DNA from: Leifsonia sp. Leaf336
GTDB taxonomy: Bacteria; Actinomycetota; Actinomycetes; Actinomycetales; Microbacteriaceae
Direction: 5' to 3'
Length of the DNA: 64,000 nt
Assembly (NCBI RefSeq): GCF_001423695.1
Contig: NZ_LMOZ01000001.1
Location: 1,064,443 to 1,128,442, forward strand
Part shown: positions 16,590 to 26,397 of the stretch, piece by piece
How positions within the stretch are numbered: the stretch's first letter is position 1
Layout of the letters: every line of letters begins with the position of its first letter
The notes under the pieces: model-generated
Database searches by the model: none
What the model saw: the letters and a program-made list of their open reading frames with translations, nothing else
Told to the model about the DNA's origin: nothing
Position numbers and translations under genes: made by a program

Positions 16590-17921
16590 CTATTTGTCTC
16601 GCTGGGCGGCCGCTGGATCGGTCGATGCGCGCTCGGCGCGGGCAGCGCCTCCCTCGGTCGCGGGCGACTCCAGTCGTTGGCCGGCGGTCGCGGCGAACGC
16701 GCCTCCCGCGACGGTCACGCGCACTGTCGCACCCTCCGGAGCCTCGGCCGGAGAGGCGACCACATGGCCCGCCGCGTTCTGCACGATCGCGTAGCCGCGG
16801 TCGAGAGTGCCCTGCGGCGAGAGCGCCCGCAGCCGGCCACGCAGGTCGGCGATCCGGGTGCTCTCGCGATCGGCCAGGCGTTCCACGAGCTCGGCGCCGC
16901 GGGCGACCTGGCGGGTGAGTTCCTGCGCGCGGGAGTCGATGATCCAGCCCGACGACGCGAGCGCCGGGCGCGTGCGCAGATGGCCGATGCGGTCGATCTC
17001 GTGGTTCAGGAGGTGCGTGAGCCGCATCCCGATCCGCGAGCGCGCCTGCTGGACGCGGGCGAGTTCCTCCGCGACGTCGGGCACGACGCGCTTCGCGGCA
17101 TCGGTGGGAGTGGAGGCCCGCAGGTCGGCGACGTCGTCGAGCAGTGGGCGGTCGGCCTCGTGGCCGATGGCGCTCACGATCGGCGTCGTCGCCTCCGCCG
17201 CGGCGCGGACCACCCGTTCGTCGCTGAAGCCGAGGAGGTTCTGGAAGTCGCCGCCTCCGCGCGCGACGATGATGACCTCCACGTCGGGATCGGCGTCGAG
17301 GGCGCGGATGGCGGCCACCACTTCGGCCGGCGTCCGGTCGCCCTGGACGGCCGCGTGCACGACGCGGAACCGCACCTGCGGCCAGCGCAACTGCGCGTTG
17401 CGGAGAACGTCTTTCTCGGCGTCGGAGTCTTTGCCGGTCACCAGTCCGATGGTGTGCGGCAGGAACGGGAGGCGCTTCTTGCGCTCGGCAGCGAACAGCC
17501 CCTCGGCCGTGAGCTGCGCACGCAGCCGTTCCAGGCGCTCGAGGAGGTCGCCGAGGCCCACGTGGCGCATGTCGGAGACCTGCATGGTCAGGCTGCCGCC
17601 CTTGACCCAGTAGTTGGGCTTGACCGCCGCGATGACCCGGTCGCCCTGCTTGAGATCGGCGGGGATGCGGGCGCGCACGGACGACCAGATCGTAAATGAG
17701 ATCGTCGCGTCTTCGCGCAGGTCTTTGAGCTTGCCGTAGACGTTGCCGCCCGAGATTCCCCACTGGGTGATCTCGCCCTCCACCCACGCGGTGCCGAGGC
17801 GGTCGATCCAGCCGCGGATTCGGTCGGCGAGGAGCGCGACCGGCCAGGGGGCGTCGAGGGTCGGCGGCCCCGGGGTCATCGTCGGCGTGCTGCCTGCGAC
17901 CTGTGCCACCCGGCCTCCCAT
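16590..17921 (-). CDS. xseA: Exodeoxyribonuclease VII large subunit
   Basis: 443 aa from ATG 17921. An N-terminal OB-fold (WVEGEITQW...VYGKLKD...[13 protein letters not shown]) precedes the catalytic region with the conserved [13 protein letters not shown] and [13 protein letters not shown] motifs, then a long coiled-coil middle (residues about 270-370) where XseB binds. ATG 17921 is weakly supported; GTG 17909 with GGGAGG just upstream is an alternative. The gene is divergent from ispH over 34 bases. Confidence 0.92.
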   Translation of the reverse strand: MGGRVAQVAGSTPTMTPGPPTLDAPWPVALLADRIRGWIDRLGTAWVEGEITQWGISGGNVYGKLKDLREDATISFTIWSSVRARIPADLKQGDRVIAAVKPNYWVKGGSLTMQVSDMRHVGLGDLLERLERLRAQLTAEGLFAAERKKRLPFLPHTIGLVTGKDSDAEKDVLRNAQLRWPQVRFRVVHAAVQGDRTPAEVVAAIRALDADPDVEVIIVARGGGDFQNLLGFSDERVVRAAAEATTPIVSAIGHEADRPLLDDVADLRASTPTDAAKRVVPDVAEELARVQQARSRIGMRLTHLLNHEIDRIGHLRTRPALASSGWIIDSRAQELTRQVARGAELVERLADRESTRIADLRGRLRALSPQGTLDRGYAIVQNAAGHVVASPAEAPEGATVRVTVAGGAFAATAGQRLESPATEGGAARAERASTDPAAAQRDK

Positions 17922-17943
17922 TCGTTCTTCAGCGCGCTCCGCG

Positions 17944-17949
17944 TACGAT
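17944..17949 (+). promoter_or_regulatory. -10 box (TACGAT) of a leaderless transcript
   Basis: TACGAT ends 6 nt before GTG 17956, fixing the ispH start inside the narrow gap to the divergent xseA. Confidence 0.65.
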
Positions 17950-17955
17950 CGAGGA

Positions 17956-19029
17956 GTGAGCGACGCGACCATCAGCCTCCCCATGCCCCGGATCCCCGTC
18001 AAGCGGGACCCCGGCGCGCGCGGGCGGCTTCAGGATATCCCGGTCCAGGGACACAAGCGCGTGCTGCTGGCCGCCCCCCGCGGGTACTGCGCGGGTGTGG
18101 ACCGCGCCGTCGTCGCCGTGGAGAAGGCGCTGGAGCACTACGGCGCCCCGGTTTACGTGCGCAAGCAGATCGTGCACAACGTGCACGTCGTGTCCGAGCT
18201 GGAGCAGCAGGGCGCGATCTTCGTGGACGAGGTCGACGAAGTGCCGACCGGCGCCCACGTCGTGTTCTCCGCCCACGGGGTGTCGCCCGCGGTCGTGAAC
18301 GCCGCGGCCGACCGCGGTCTCCTCGCGATTGACGCCACCTGCCCCTTGGTCACGAAGGTGCACCGGGAGGCCGTGCGCTTCGCCCGCGACGACTTCGAGA
18401 TCCTCCTCATCGGCCACGAGGGCCACGAGGAGGTCGAAGGCACCGCAGGCGAGGCTCCCGATCACGTCACGCTCGTGAACGGCCCGGACGACGTCGATCG
18501 CATCGAGGTGAAGGACCCCGACAAGGTGGTCTGGCTGTCGCAGACGACGCTGTCGGTCGACGAGACGATGGAGACGGTGCGCCGGCTCCGCGAGCGCTTC
18601 CCCAACCTCCAGGACCCGCCGAGCGACGACATCTGTTACGCGACGCAGAACCGCCAGGTCGCGATCAAGAAGGTGGCGGAGGACGCCGACCTCGTGATCG
18701 TGGTCGGCTCCGCGAACTCGTCCAACTCGGTGCGCCTCGTGGAGGTCGCGCTCGAGTACGGCGCGAAGGCCGCCTACCGCGTCGACTACGCGAGCGAGAT
18801 CCGCCAGGAGTGGCTCGACGGCGTCGCGACCGTCGGCGTGACCAGCGGCGCCTCGGTGCCGGAGGTGCTGGTGCAGGAGGTCCTCGCGGACCTCTCCGGC
18901 GCGGGCTACGCCGAGGTGCAGGAGGTCAAGACGGCGGAGGAGGACCTCATGTTCTCGCTGCCCAAGGAGCTCCGCAAAGACATCACCGGTCGCCAAGACG
19001 CGCGAGCGCTGGGCGGACGCGGCCGCTGA
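17956..19029 (+). CDS. ispH: 4-hydroxy-3-methylbut-2-enyl diphosphate reductase
   Basis: 357 aa, last enzyme of the MEP isoprenoid pathway, reducing HMBPP to IPP and DMAPP with a [4Fe-4S] cluster. The three cluster cysteines are C45 (GYCAGVDRA), C129 ([10 protein letters not shown]) and C227 (ICYATQNRQ). The N-terminal extension of about 30 residues is common in actinobacteria; an alternative start is ATG 17983. Together with uppS 8 kb upstream it ties the window to isoprenoid metabolism. Confidence 0.96.
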   Translation: MSDATISLPMPRIPVKRDPGARGRLQDIPVQGHKRVLLAAPRGYCAGVDRAVVAVEKALEHYGAPVYVRKQIVHNVHVVSELEQQGAIFVDEVDEVPTGAHVVFSAHGVSPAVVNAAADRGLLAIDATCPLVTKVHREAVRFARDDFEILLIGHEGHEEVEGTAGEAPDHVTLVNGPDDVDRIEVKDPDKVVWLSQTTLSVDETMETVRRLRERFPNLQDPPSDDICYATQNRQVAIKKVAEDADLVIVVGSANSSNSVRLVEVALEYGAKAAYRVDYASEIRQEWLDGVATVGVTSGASVPEVLVQEVLADLSGAGYAEVQEVKTAEEDLMFSLPKELRKDITGRQDARALGGRGR

Positions 19030-19046
19030 GGCCGCCGCTGGTCCCT

Positions 19047-19077
19047 CTGGCTGACAATCCGGGCTGGCTGACAATCC
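19047..19077. repeat. 14-bp direct repeat upstream of the CDP-alcohol phosphatidyltransferase gene
   Basis: CTGGCTGACAATCC occurs at 19047-19060 and 19064-19077 (17-bp period), between ispH and the next gene. The spacing of the copies to the -10 box (19112) is too large for RNA polymerase contacts, so a direct-repeat activator site or a chance slip are both possible. Confidence 0.6.
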
Positions 19078-19111
19078 AGTGACAGTCAAAAATATCTGAA
19101 GCCTAGCGGGC

Positions 19112-19117
19112 TAGCCT
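19112..19117 (+). promoter_or_regulatory. -10 box (TAGCCT) of a leaderless transcript
   Basis: TAGCCT ends 7 nt before ATG 19125. Confidence 0.6.
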
Positions 19118-19124
19118 CTAGTAC

Positions 19125-19817
19125 ATGAGGTCTCGAAGGCACGGCGCAGCTGACCAGAGCGGGACGGCTCCCGCGACCGGACCGCTGTGGGCGGGGTTCG
19201 GCGAGCAGTGGATGCTGGTGCCGAACCTCGTCACCTATGCGCGTGGCCTCCTCCTGCCGGTCTTCGCCGTGCTGCTCGCGCACGACGCCTACGGCTGGGC
19301 GCTGGCGGCGCTGGCGATCATCGGACTGAGCGATTGGCTCGACGGGTATCTCGCCCGGAAGCTCGATCTCGTCTCGCGGCTGGGACAGTGCCTCGACCCG
19401 CTGCTCGATCGCGTGGCCATGATCGTGATCGTCATCAGCTGCACTGCGGTCGGGCTCACACCCTGGTGGCTCGTGGCCGTGCTCGTGACACCGGCGCTCG
19501 CACTCGGCTGCATCGTCCTGGTGCATCCATCGGGGCGGCGCATCCTGCAGCCGACGATGATCGGCAAGTGTCGCACGGCGTTGCTGTTCACCGGCTTCCC
19601 CCTGCTGATCCTCGCGGCCCCGCAGGCGCTCGACTCCATCGCGCTGACGGTGGTGGCCGGCGTGCTGCTCGCATTCGGCTCGGCCGGCCACCTCATGGCG
19701 GGAGTGCAGTATGGTCGCGCGCTCCTGGAGGCGGACCAGAGCGACGCCCCTCACGCCTCCAGGGTGCGGGCCGATGCGGGGTCGGCAGCAGCCGAGCCTC
19801 CGAAGGCCGCGCGATAG
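19125..19817 (+). CDS. CDP-alcohol phosphatidyltransferase family membrane protein
   Basis: 230 aa with about six membrane helices. The family motif D-x2-D-G-x2-A-R-x8-G-x3-D-x3-D is complete near residue 69: DWLDGYLAR, then GQCLDPLLDR. These enzymes join a CDP-linked lipid to an alcohol (glycerol phosphate, inositol phosphate or cardiolipin synthesis); the acceptor cannot be told. The last 22 codons overlap the 3' end of the HxlR-PP2C gene on the other strand by 67 bases. Confidence 0.88.
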   Translation: MRSRRHGAADQSGTAPATGPLWAGFGEQWMLVPNLVTYARGLLLPVFAVLLAHDAYGWALAALAIIGLSDWLDGYLARKLDLVSRLGQCLDPLLDRVAMIVIVISCTAVGLTPWWLVAVLVTPALALGCIVLVHPSGRRILQPTMIGKCRTALLFTGFPLLILAAPQALDSIALTVVAGVLLAFGSAGHLMAGVQYGRALLEADQSDAPHASRVRADAGSAAAEPPKAAR

Positions 19818-20944
19818 ACCGGAGGATCGACGAGCTCGACCACGTCCGCAACGACAACCGTCACGTTGTCGCGGGCACGGTGGCGGAGCGCGAGAGCGAC
19901 GAGCGCATCCGCGGCGTCCTGCGGGGTCACGGCGGCGACCAGGGTGTCGGCGACCTCCAGGACGGGCACGTAGTCGGTGAGCCCGTCGCTCGCCAGCAGC
20001 CAGCGATCGCCGCGCCGCAGCGGCTGCGCCGCGACGTGCAGAGCGGCCGCGTCCTCCGGGTCCCCACCGAGCACGTGGGTCACGACCGAGCGCAGGGGAT
20101 GGTCGGCGACTTCGGCCTCCCGGATCGCGCCGGAGGCCAACAGCTCGCGCACCAACGAGTCGTCTTCGGTGATCTGCGCGAGCGCGCCGTCGCGGAGCCG
20201 GTAGGCGCGGGAGTCGCCGGTGTGGGCGACGAGCGTCTGCTCGCCGTCGGAGAAGAGCCCGACGAGCGTGGTCGCCATCCCGGCCAGCGCGGCGTCCATC
20301 CGCACCCGCAGCGCGAGGTCGGCGTTGGCGATGGCGATCAGTTCACGGAGCCGCTCCTCGCCGGGGAGGCGGCCCTCGGTCGCGTCCAGCATCGACGCGA
20401 GCCGGATCGCGACGGTCGCCGACGCGACCTCGCCGCCCGCGTGCCCGCCCACTCCGTCGGCGACGAACGCCGACCAGGAGGACGCGTAGAGCGAGTCCTC
20501 GTTGCCGTCCCGGAAGTCCCCGCTGATCGAGGCCTGCCCGGTCTCGAAGCCCAGGGGAGCGGGCGGCGCGGGCGGGATGCCCGCGACGATGTCGTCGGCG
20601 TTGCCCGCGATCCACTGCATGAGCGGGAGCAGGTGCGCGGTGACCTCCCTGCCCCGGCCGGTCAGGCTGTAGTCGACGCGCGGCGGAACGGTGGGCTGGG
20701 CGGTGCGCAGCACGAAGCCGTCCCGCTCGAGGGTGCGCAGGGTCTGCGCGAGCATCTTCTCGCTGATGCCCTGAACGGTGCGCCGCAGCTCGCCCCAGCG
20801 CAGGTCGCTGCGAGCGAGGGCGACGAGCACGAGCACGCCCCAGGTGCTCGTGACGTGATTGAGCACGATGCGCGACGGGCACTCCGACGGGAGCACGCCA
20901 TCAGTGAAGCCGAGGGCCTCGAACGACGGGAATCTGGTGTCCAC
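19751..20944 (-). CDS. HxlR-type DNA-binding domain fused to a PP2C-type protein phosphatase
   Basis: 397 aa, one uninterrupted frame. Residues about 18-115 are a canonical HxlR/DUF24 winged helix: a Cys in SECPSR (C22), RWGELRRTVQGISEKMLAQTL, the wing and VPPRVDYSLTGRG. After a Pro-rich linker (about 120-135) a complete PPM/PP2C Ser/Thr phosphatase follows: RDGNED (D150), ADGVGGHAGGE (D163), GMATTLVG, HTGDSRAYR, ASDGLTD (D320) and RDNVTVVV (D359), all metal ligands present. HxlR proteins such as QorR and YodB sense quinones through this Cys and repress oxidoreductases; the divergent neighbour is one. The phosphatase half is unexpected. GTG 20944 follows a leaderless -10 box. Confidence 0.9.
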   Translation of the reverse strand: MDTRFPSFEALGFTDGVLPSECPSRIVLNHVTSTWGVLVLVALARSDLRWGELRRTVQGISEKMLAQTLRTLERDGFVLRTAQPTVPPRVDYSLTGRGREVTAHLLPLMQWIAGNADDIVAGIPPAPPAPLGFETGQASISGDFRDGNEDSLYASSWSAFVADGVGGHAGGEVASATVAIRLASMLDATEGRLPGEERLRELIAIANADLALRVRMDAALAGMATTLVGLFSDGEQTLVAHTGDSRAYRLRDGALAQITEDDSLVRELLASGAIREAEVADHPLRSVVTHVLGGDPEDAAALHVAAQPLRRGDRWLLASDGLTDYVPVLEVADTLVAAVTPQDAADALVALALRHRARDNVTVVVADVVELVDPPVYRAAFGGSAAADPASARTLEA

Positions 20945-20950
20945 GTCAGT

Positions 20951-20956
20951 AACTTA
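20951..20956 (-). promoter_or_regulatory. -10 box (TAAGTT) of the HxlR-PP2C gene, with a small dyad
   Basis: TAAGTT on the minus strand ends 6 nt before GTG 20944. A small dyad ACTT-N6-AAGT (20952-20965) overlaps it and is a candidate site for HxlR autorepression and for control of the divergent oxidoreductase gene at 21040. Confidence 0.5.
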
Positions 20957-21039
20957 CCGAAAAGTGGGTACCTCCGACAGGGAAGTATCGCGCTCTCCCA
21001 CCGGTTGCGAAGGGAGACCGAACGAAAGGAACCACCCCC

Positions 21040-21912
21040 ATGACCATCGTCGTCACCGGAGCAACCGGACACCTGGGCCGCCTCACCGTCGACTCCCTGC
21101 TCGAGCGCGGGGTACCCGCGGCCGAGATCCGGGCCGTCGGACGCAGCGCGGAGCGACTCGCCCCGCTCGCCGCCCTCGGCGTGCAGACCGCCGTCATCGA
21201 CTTCGAGGCGCCGGAGACCCTCGACCCGGCCTTCGCCGGTGCCGACGCCCTCCTCCTGGTGTCCGGCTCGGAGGTCGGCCAGCGCATCCCGCAGCACCGC
21301 AACGCCATCGACGCGGCCGCGCGGGCCGGTGTCGGCCGGATCGTCTACACGAGCGCTCCGCGCGCGACGGACACCGACCTGATCCTCGCGCCCGAGCACG
21401 CCGAGACCGAGCGGCTCCTCGCGGCCTCCGGCCTGCCGGTGACGGTGCTGCGCAACAACTGGTACACCGAGAACTACGCGGGCCAGGTCGACATCGCGGC
21501 GGCGACAGGCGAGCTCGTCGGCAGCGCGGGCGACGGTCGGGTGGCCTCCGCCTCCCGCAAGGATTACGCGGAGGCCGCGGCCGTCGTGCTCACCACGGAC
21601 GGGCACGAAGGAGCGGTCTACGAGCTCGGCGGCGACGTCGCGTGGACGTTCGACGACCTCGCGGCGACGGTCGGCGAGTTGGCGGGCCGCCCGGTCTCCT
21701 ACCGGTCGGTGACGCCGGAGGAGCACACAGCCGCCCTGCGCGAGGCGGGGCTCGACGAGGGGACGGCGGGCTTCGTCGTCGCGCTCGACGGCAACATCCG
21801 CGACGGCGCGCTCGCCGAGGTGACCGGCACCCTGAGCGAGCTCATCGGGCGGCCGACCACCCCGCTGGCTGCAGGGCTCGAGGAGGCGCGGGAGACCGGC
21901 GCCGCGGCCTGA
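21040..21912 (+). CDS. NAD(P)H-binding quinone-oxidoreductase-like protein (NmrA/QorB type)
   Basis: 290 aa atypical short-chain dehydrogenase. The dinucleotide motif GATGHLGRLT lies at residues 8-17 and VGRSAERLAP follows the second strand. RNNWYTENYAG and RKDYAEAAAVVL are typical of the YtfG/QorB subgroup, which reduces quinones with NADPH. GAAAGGA is a good ribosome site before the ATG. It is divergent from the HxlR-PP2C gene over 95 bases, the same arrangement as qorR-qor2 pairs in corynebacteria, so induction by quinones or other electrophiles is the likely setting. Confidence 0.88.
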   Translation: MTIVVTGATGHLGRLTVDSLLERGVPAAEIRAVGRSAERLAPLAALGVQTAVIDFEAPETLDPAFAGADALLLVSGSEVGQRIPQHRNAIDAAARAGVGRIVYTSAPRATDTDLILAPEHAETERLLAASGLPVTVLRNNWYTENYAGQVDIAAATGELVGSAGDGRVASASRKDYAEAAAVVLTTDGHEGAVYELGGDVAWTFDDLAATVGELAGRPVSYRSVTPEEHTAALREAGLDEGTAGFVVALDGNIRDGALAEVTGTLSELIGRPTTPLAAGLEEARETGAAA

Positions 21913-21916
21913 CCGT

Positions 21917-22630
21917 TCAGGACGAGGCCGACACCCCGGGTGTCGGTGTCGTCGTGGGCGTCGTCGTCGGAGTCGGGCTCGTCGGAACGGACGAGCTCGG
22001 CCCCGGCGTCGGGGAGATCCCGCTGTAGAAGTCGAGGAGCACCGGATCGGTCGAGAAGATGATCCCGAGGATCACGAAGAGCGTGACCAGCGCGACCACA
22101 CCGGCGACCAGGGGGATGTAGAACGCGAGCCGCTTCTGCACCAGGAGCCACACCGACAGCCCGGCAGAGATCGCCCAGATGCCGGCCATAACGACGGTGC
22201 CCACGGTGATCAGCGGCGCGACCGAGGGGTCTTGCACGTAGGGGCCGAGGTTCTGCGACGAGTGCAGGAGTTCCATCGCCGCCGGCAACGCCTGCAGTGT
22301 GCCGATCGAGTACGTCATGCCGAAGAACCCGATGACGAGCATCACGATCGTGAACGTCAGGTTCCAGCGCGGTGCGTCGGCGCGCAGCTGGGGGCCGGCG
22401 GCGTATGGCCCCTGGGCGTGCGGCCCCTGGGCGTGCTGACCCGGCCCCGCCGGCGGCTGCGGCGGCGCGGGAGGTTGCTGCTCGACCTCCGATGCCGCCG
22501 GACTGTGGTGCGTGGTGTCCAGGCGGTCGGCGTCCTGAGGCGGACGCCACACCCAGCCGGGGGGCGCGAGCTCGCCGTACTTCGGGCGCGGACGTTCGTC
22601 CGGCCGTTTCTCCGGGTCGTGCTCGCTCAT
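21917..22630 (-). CDS. Membrane protein with Pro-rich N-terminus and Thr/Pro tail
   Basis: 237 aa. A hydrophilic N-terminal third with PPQDADRL and a repeated HAQGPHAQGP element, four membrane helices (residues about 95-205), then a tail of Thr, Pro and Ser (TSPTPTTTPTTTPTP) outside the membrane. The closing WxWRPP motif near residue 27 resembles a Microbacteriaceae family of unknown function (possibly DUF6264; not verified). It starts 18 bases after the fba stop and could be co-transcribed. Function unknown. Confidence 0.75.
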   Translation of the reverse strand: MSEHDPEKRPDERPRPKYGELAPPGWVWRPPQDADRLDTTHHSPAASEVEQQPPAPPQPPAGPGQHAQGPHAQGPYAAGPQLRADAPRWNLTFTIVMLVIGFFGMTYSIGTLQALPAAMELLHSSQNLGPYVQDPSVAPLITVGTVVMAGIWAISAGLSVWLLVQKRLAFYIPLVAGVVALVTLFVILGIIFSTDPVLLDFYSGISPTPGPSSSVPTSPTPTTTPTTTPTPGVSASS

Positions 22631-22648
22631 TCCCCCCTGCCTTCTGGA

Positions 22649-23677
<1,029 letters not shown>

Positions 23678-23715
23678 TGCGGCTCCTTGAGGGATCGGGG
23701 TGTCGAACGGGTCTC

Positions 23716-23799
23716 ATCATACCGAGGCGGCCGGTGCGGCCTGCCGTCGATGAACGTTCACCCGGGTAGGGGTGCGCGGCGACCGCGCGCGGATACACT
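23716..23799. promoter_or_regulatory. Divergent fba-glpX control region with a palindrome
   Basis: It holds TATGAT (23716-23721, minus strand, fba), TACACT (23794-23799, plus strand, glpX) and between them the perfect palindrome TGAACGTTCA (23751-23760). The palindrome is placed to affect both promoters; the binding protein is unknown. Confidence 0.5.
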
Positions 23800-23876
23800 G
23801 GCATCGCCGTCGTCCGGCGGCTGACACCGTCGTTCGATTCGCGGTGTCGTACTCGATTCGTCCGGGAGGACCCATC

Positions 23877-24878
23877 ATGACCAGCACCGACACCGCGACC
23901 CTCTTCCTGCATCCCGATCGGAACCTGGCGATGGAGCTGGTGAGGGCGACCGAGGCCGCCGCCATCCGTGCGACGCCGTGGATCGGGCGCGGTGACAAGA
24001 ACGCGGCCGACGGTGCGGCGGTGGATGCGATGCGCAAGTTCCTCGGCACGGTCAACTTCGACGGTCTGATCGTGATCGGCGAGGGCGAGAAGGACAACGC
24101 GCCGATGCTGTTCAACGGCGAGCACGTCGGCAATGGCAGGGGCCCGGCGTGCGACATCGCCGTCGACCCGATCGACGGCACGTCGCTGACGGCGGCCGGG
24201 CGCCAGAACGCGCTGTCGGTGATCGCGGTCTCGGATCGCGGGACCATGCTGGACGCCTCCAGCGTGTTCTACATGGACAAGATCGTCACCGGCCCTGAGG
24301 GCCGCGGGGTCGTGGACCTGTCGCAGCCGATCGGCGACAACATCCGGGAGCTGGCGAAGGCCAAGGGCAAGCCGGTCGGCGAGATCCGCGTCGCGGTGCT
24401 CGACCGGCCGCGCCACGAGGGACTGATCGAGGAGATCCGCGCGGCCGGCGCCGGCACGCGGCTGATGCTCGACGGCGACGTGGCCGGCGGCATCAACGCA
24501 GCCCGCTACGAGTCGCGCATCGACATGTGCGTCGGCATCGGCGGCAGCCCGGAGGGCATCACGACCGCGTGCGCGATCAAGGCGATCGGCGGCTTCATGC
24601 AGGGTCGGCTGGCGCCCAAGGATGACGCCGAGCGCGCCGGCGGCATCGCGGCCGGTCTCGACATGGACCGCATCTACGGTGCGGACGACCTGGTGAAGGG
24701 CGACAACACCTTCTTCGTCGCGACCGGCGTCACCGACGGCGGCCTCGTGGAGGGCGTGCGCCGCAAGGGCCCGATCATCCGCACCGAGTCGATCGTGCTG
24801 CGCTCCAAGTCGGGCACCATCCGCCGCGTCTCCGCCGACCACCTCGCGGAGAAGTGGCTGTCGCCGGACGAGCTGTGA
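23877..24878 (+). CDS. glpX: Class II fructose-1,6-bisphosphatase
   Basis: 333 aa. Hydrolyses fructose 1,6-bisphosphate to the 6-phosphate, the key step of gluconeogenesis. The GlpX signatures are present: IGEGEKDNAPMLFNGE, the metal-binding VDPIDGTSLTAAGR and GDVAGGINAAR. ATG 23877 is preceded by GGGAGGA; longer frames start inside the promoter. It converges with rmuC with only 3 bases between the stops and no terminator visible. Confidence 0.95.
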   Translation: MTSTDTATLFLHPDRNLAMELVRATEAAAIRATPWIGRGDKNAADGAAVDAMRKFLGTVNFDGLIVIGEGEKDNAPMLFNGEHVGNGRGPACDIAVDPIDGTSLTAAGRQNALSVIAVSDRGTMLDASSVFYMDKIVTGPEGRGVVDLSQPIGDNIRELAKAKGKPVGEIRVAVLDRPRHEGLIEEIRAAGAGTRLMLDGDVAGGINAARYESRIDMCVGIGGSPEGITTACAIKAIGGFMQGRLAPKDDAERAGGIAAGLDMDRIYGADDLVKGDNTFFVATGVTDGGLVEGVRRKGPIIRTESIVLRSKSGTIRRVSADHLAEKWLSPDEL

Positions 24879-24881
24879 GCG

Positions 24882-26315
24882 TCAGGCGGCGCCGGACTCG
24901 GCGTCGCCTGCTTCGGCGCGCTGCTTCTCTTCGAGAGCGAGCTTGTCGATGCCGTGCATGTCGCGCGCGTCGTCGGGGGAGGCCTCTGAGTGCACGCGGA
25001 CCTCGGCCTGCGCCTCCAGCTCGTTGACGAGTTCGAACGCGGTGAGCTCGCGCGGGGCTTCTTCGATGCCCTCCAGCACGCCGATGATCTTCGATTCGTC
25101 GTACGCTCCCAGCTTGCGCGCGGCCGGGAAGACCTGTCGCTCGAACGAGCCGACGAAGCCGTTGTAGTCCTTGACCGTGCGTTCGATCGAGCGGCCGAGC
25201 TTCTCGATGTGGCCGGCTGTCGTGGCCAGTCGCGTGTAGAGCGTGCGGCTGAGGTCGAAGAGCTCTTTGGCCTCCTTCGTCAGCACATCCTGCTGCCAGC
25301 TGAACGCGACCGTCTTGAGCACCGACCACAGAGTCACCGGCGACGCGAGGGCGACGCGCTTGCCGAACGCGAACTCCATGATCGACGGGTCGGCCTCCAT
25401 CGCCGACGAGACCAGCGACTCGCTCGGGATGAACGCGATCACCAGCTCGGGGGAGGACTCCAGGCCCGTCCAGTACGCCTTGCTGCCCAGCGTGGTGATG
25501 TGATCGCGGACCGCCTTGACGTGCTGCTTGAGGAGCGCCTCGCGCTGCGCCCCCTCGGTGCCGGTCGCCGTCGCCGGGATCTGGCTGGCCTCGAGATAGG
25601 CGTTGAACGGCACCTTGGCGTCGAGCGCGATGCTCTTGCCGCCGGGGAGCCGGATGATCATGTCGGGCCGGCCGGCGCCGGACTCCGAGTGGATGCTCGA
25701 CTGGACGTCGAAGTCGACCCGCTCGATCAGGCCGGCGGCCTCCACGACACTGCGCAGCTGCGTTTCGCCCCACACACCACGGGTGCTGTTGGAGCGCAAA
25801 GCGGACGCCAGCGACTCGGCGGTGCTGCGCAGCCGCTCCTCGGACTCGGCCGCGGAGCGCAGCTGCTGGGTGAGCTGGCCGTGCTGCTGGTGGCGCTGGG
25901 TCTCGAGCTCGACGACCTTGCGCTGCATGTCGGTGAGGCTCTCCTTGACGGGCGCGAGGGCTTGCAGCACCTTGCTCTCGGCGCGCTCGCGCTCGCTCTG
26001 GGCCAGCGCCTCTGCGCGATGCCGCTCCTCGGTCTCGCGGAGCTGCCCCTGCAGCCCGCGCAGCTGCTCCTGCAGCGCGTCGACGCGAGTGTCGGCGGCG
26101 GCGAGGTCGGCGCGCAGCTCCGACTGGACCGCGGCCTCCGCCGCACGCACCTCGACGAGCTCCTTCTCGTGCCGTGCGGCGACGATCGCGGGGCTCTCCG
26201 CAGGCTCGGCCGCAGCCTCCCGGCCGCGCAGCAGCCTTGCGACGGCGAACCCCGCCGCTGCGGCGCCGACGATGAGGCCGATGAGAAGGCCGAGAAGGAG
26301 GGCGAGTGTGTCCAT
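24882..26315 (-). CDS. rmuC: RmuC family DNA recombination protein
   Basis: 477 aa. An N-terminal membrane anchor (LLGLLIGLIVGAAAAGFAVA) is followed by a long coiled coil (residues about 40-200) and a C-terminal restriction-endonuclease-like core with RGVWGETQLRSVVEAAG, RPDMIIRLPGGKSIALDAKVPF (PD-(D/E)xK residues D and K) and a final helical segment. RmuC limits rearrangements at inverted repeats in E. coli. ATG 26315 is the only start that keeps the anchor. Confidence 0.92.
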   Translation of the reverse strand: MDTLALLLGLLIGLIVGAAAAGFAVARLLRGREAAAEPAESPAIVAARHEKELVEVRAAEAAVQSELRADLAAADTRVDALQEQLRGLQGQLRETEERHRAEALAQSERERAESKVLQALAPVKESLTDMQRKVVELETQRHQQHGQLTQQLRSAAESEERLRSTAESLASALRSNSTRGVWGETQLRSVVEAAGLIERVDFDVQSSIHSESGAGRPDMIIRLPGGKSIALDAKVPFNAYLEASQIPATATGTEGAQREALLKQHVKAVRDHITTLGSKAYWTGLESSPELVIAFIPSESLVSSAMEADPSIMEFAFGKRVALASPVTLWSVLKTVAFSWQQDVLTKEAKELFDLSRTLYTRLATTAGHIEKLGRSIERTVKDYNGFVGSFERQVFPAARKLGAYDESKIIGVLEGIEEAPRELTAFELVNELEAQAEVRVHSEASPDDARDMHGIDKLALEEKQRAEAGDAESGAA

Positions 26316-26397
26316 GGCCTCAGTGTGCCAGGGGCCGCCGACAGCGGCCGGGAGCGCCCGTGGGCGGGCCGGGAAATCGCCGCGCGAGCCCGTCGGG

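Noticed and set aside
16577-16592. TAGAAT before xseB as another leaderless promoter
   Set aside because: It is formed by the xseA stop codon and the xseB start region; xseA and xseB are one operon, so chance is the simpler explanation.
19751-20944. HxlR-PP2C being two genes joined by a frameshift error
   Set aside because: Both domains are in the same frame, the linker is a normal Pro-rich segment, and there is no internal ribosome site or start codon with a -10 box for a separate phosphatase gene.
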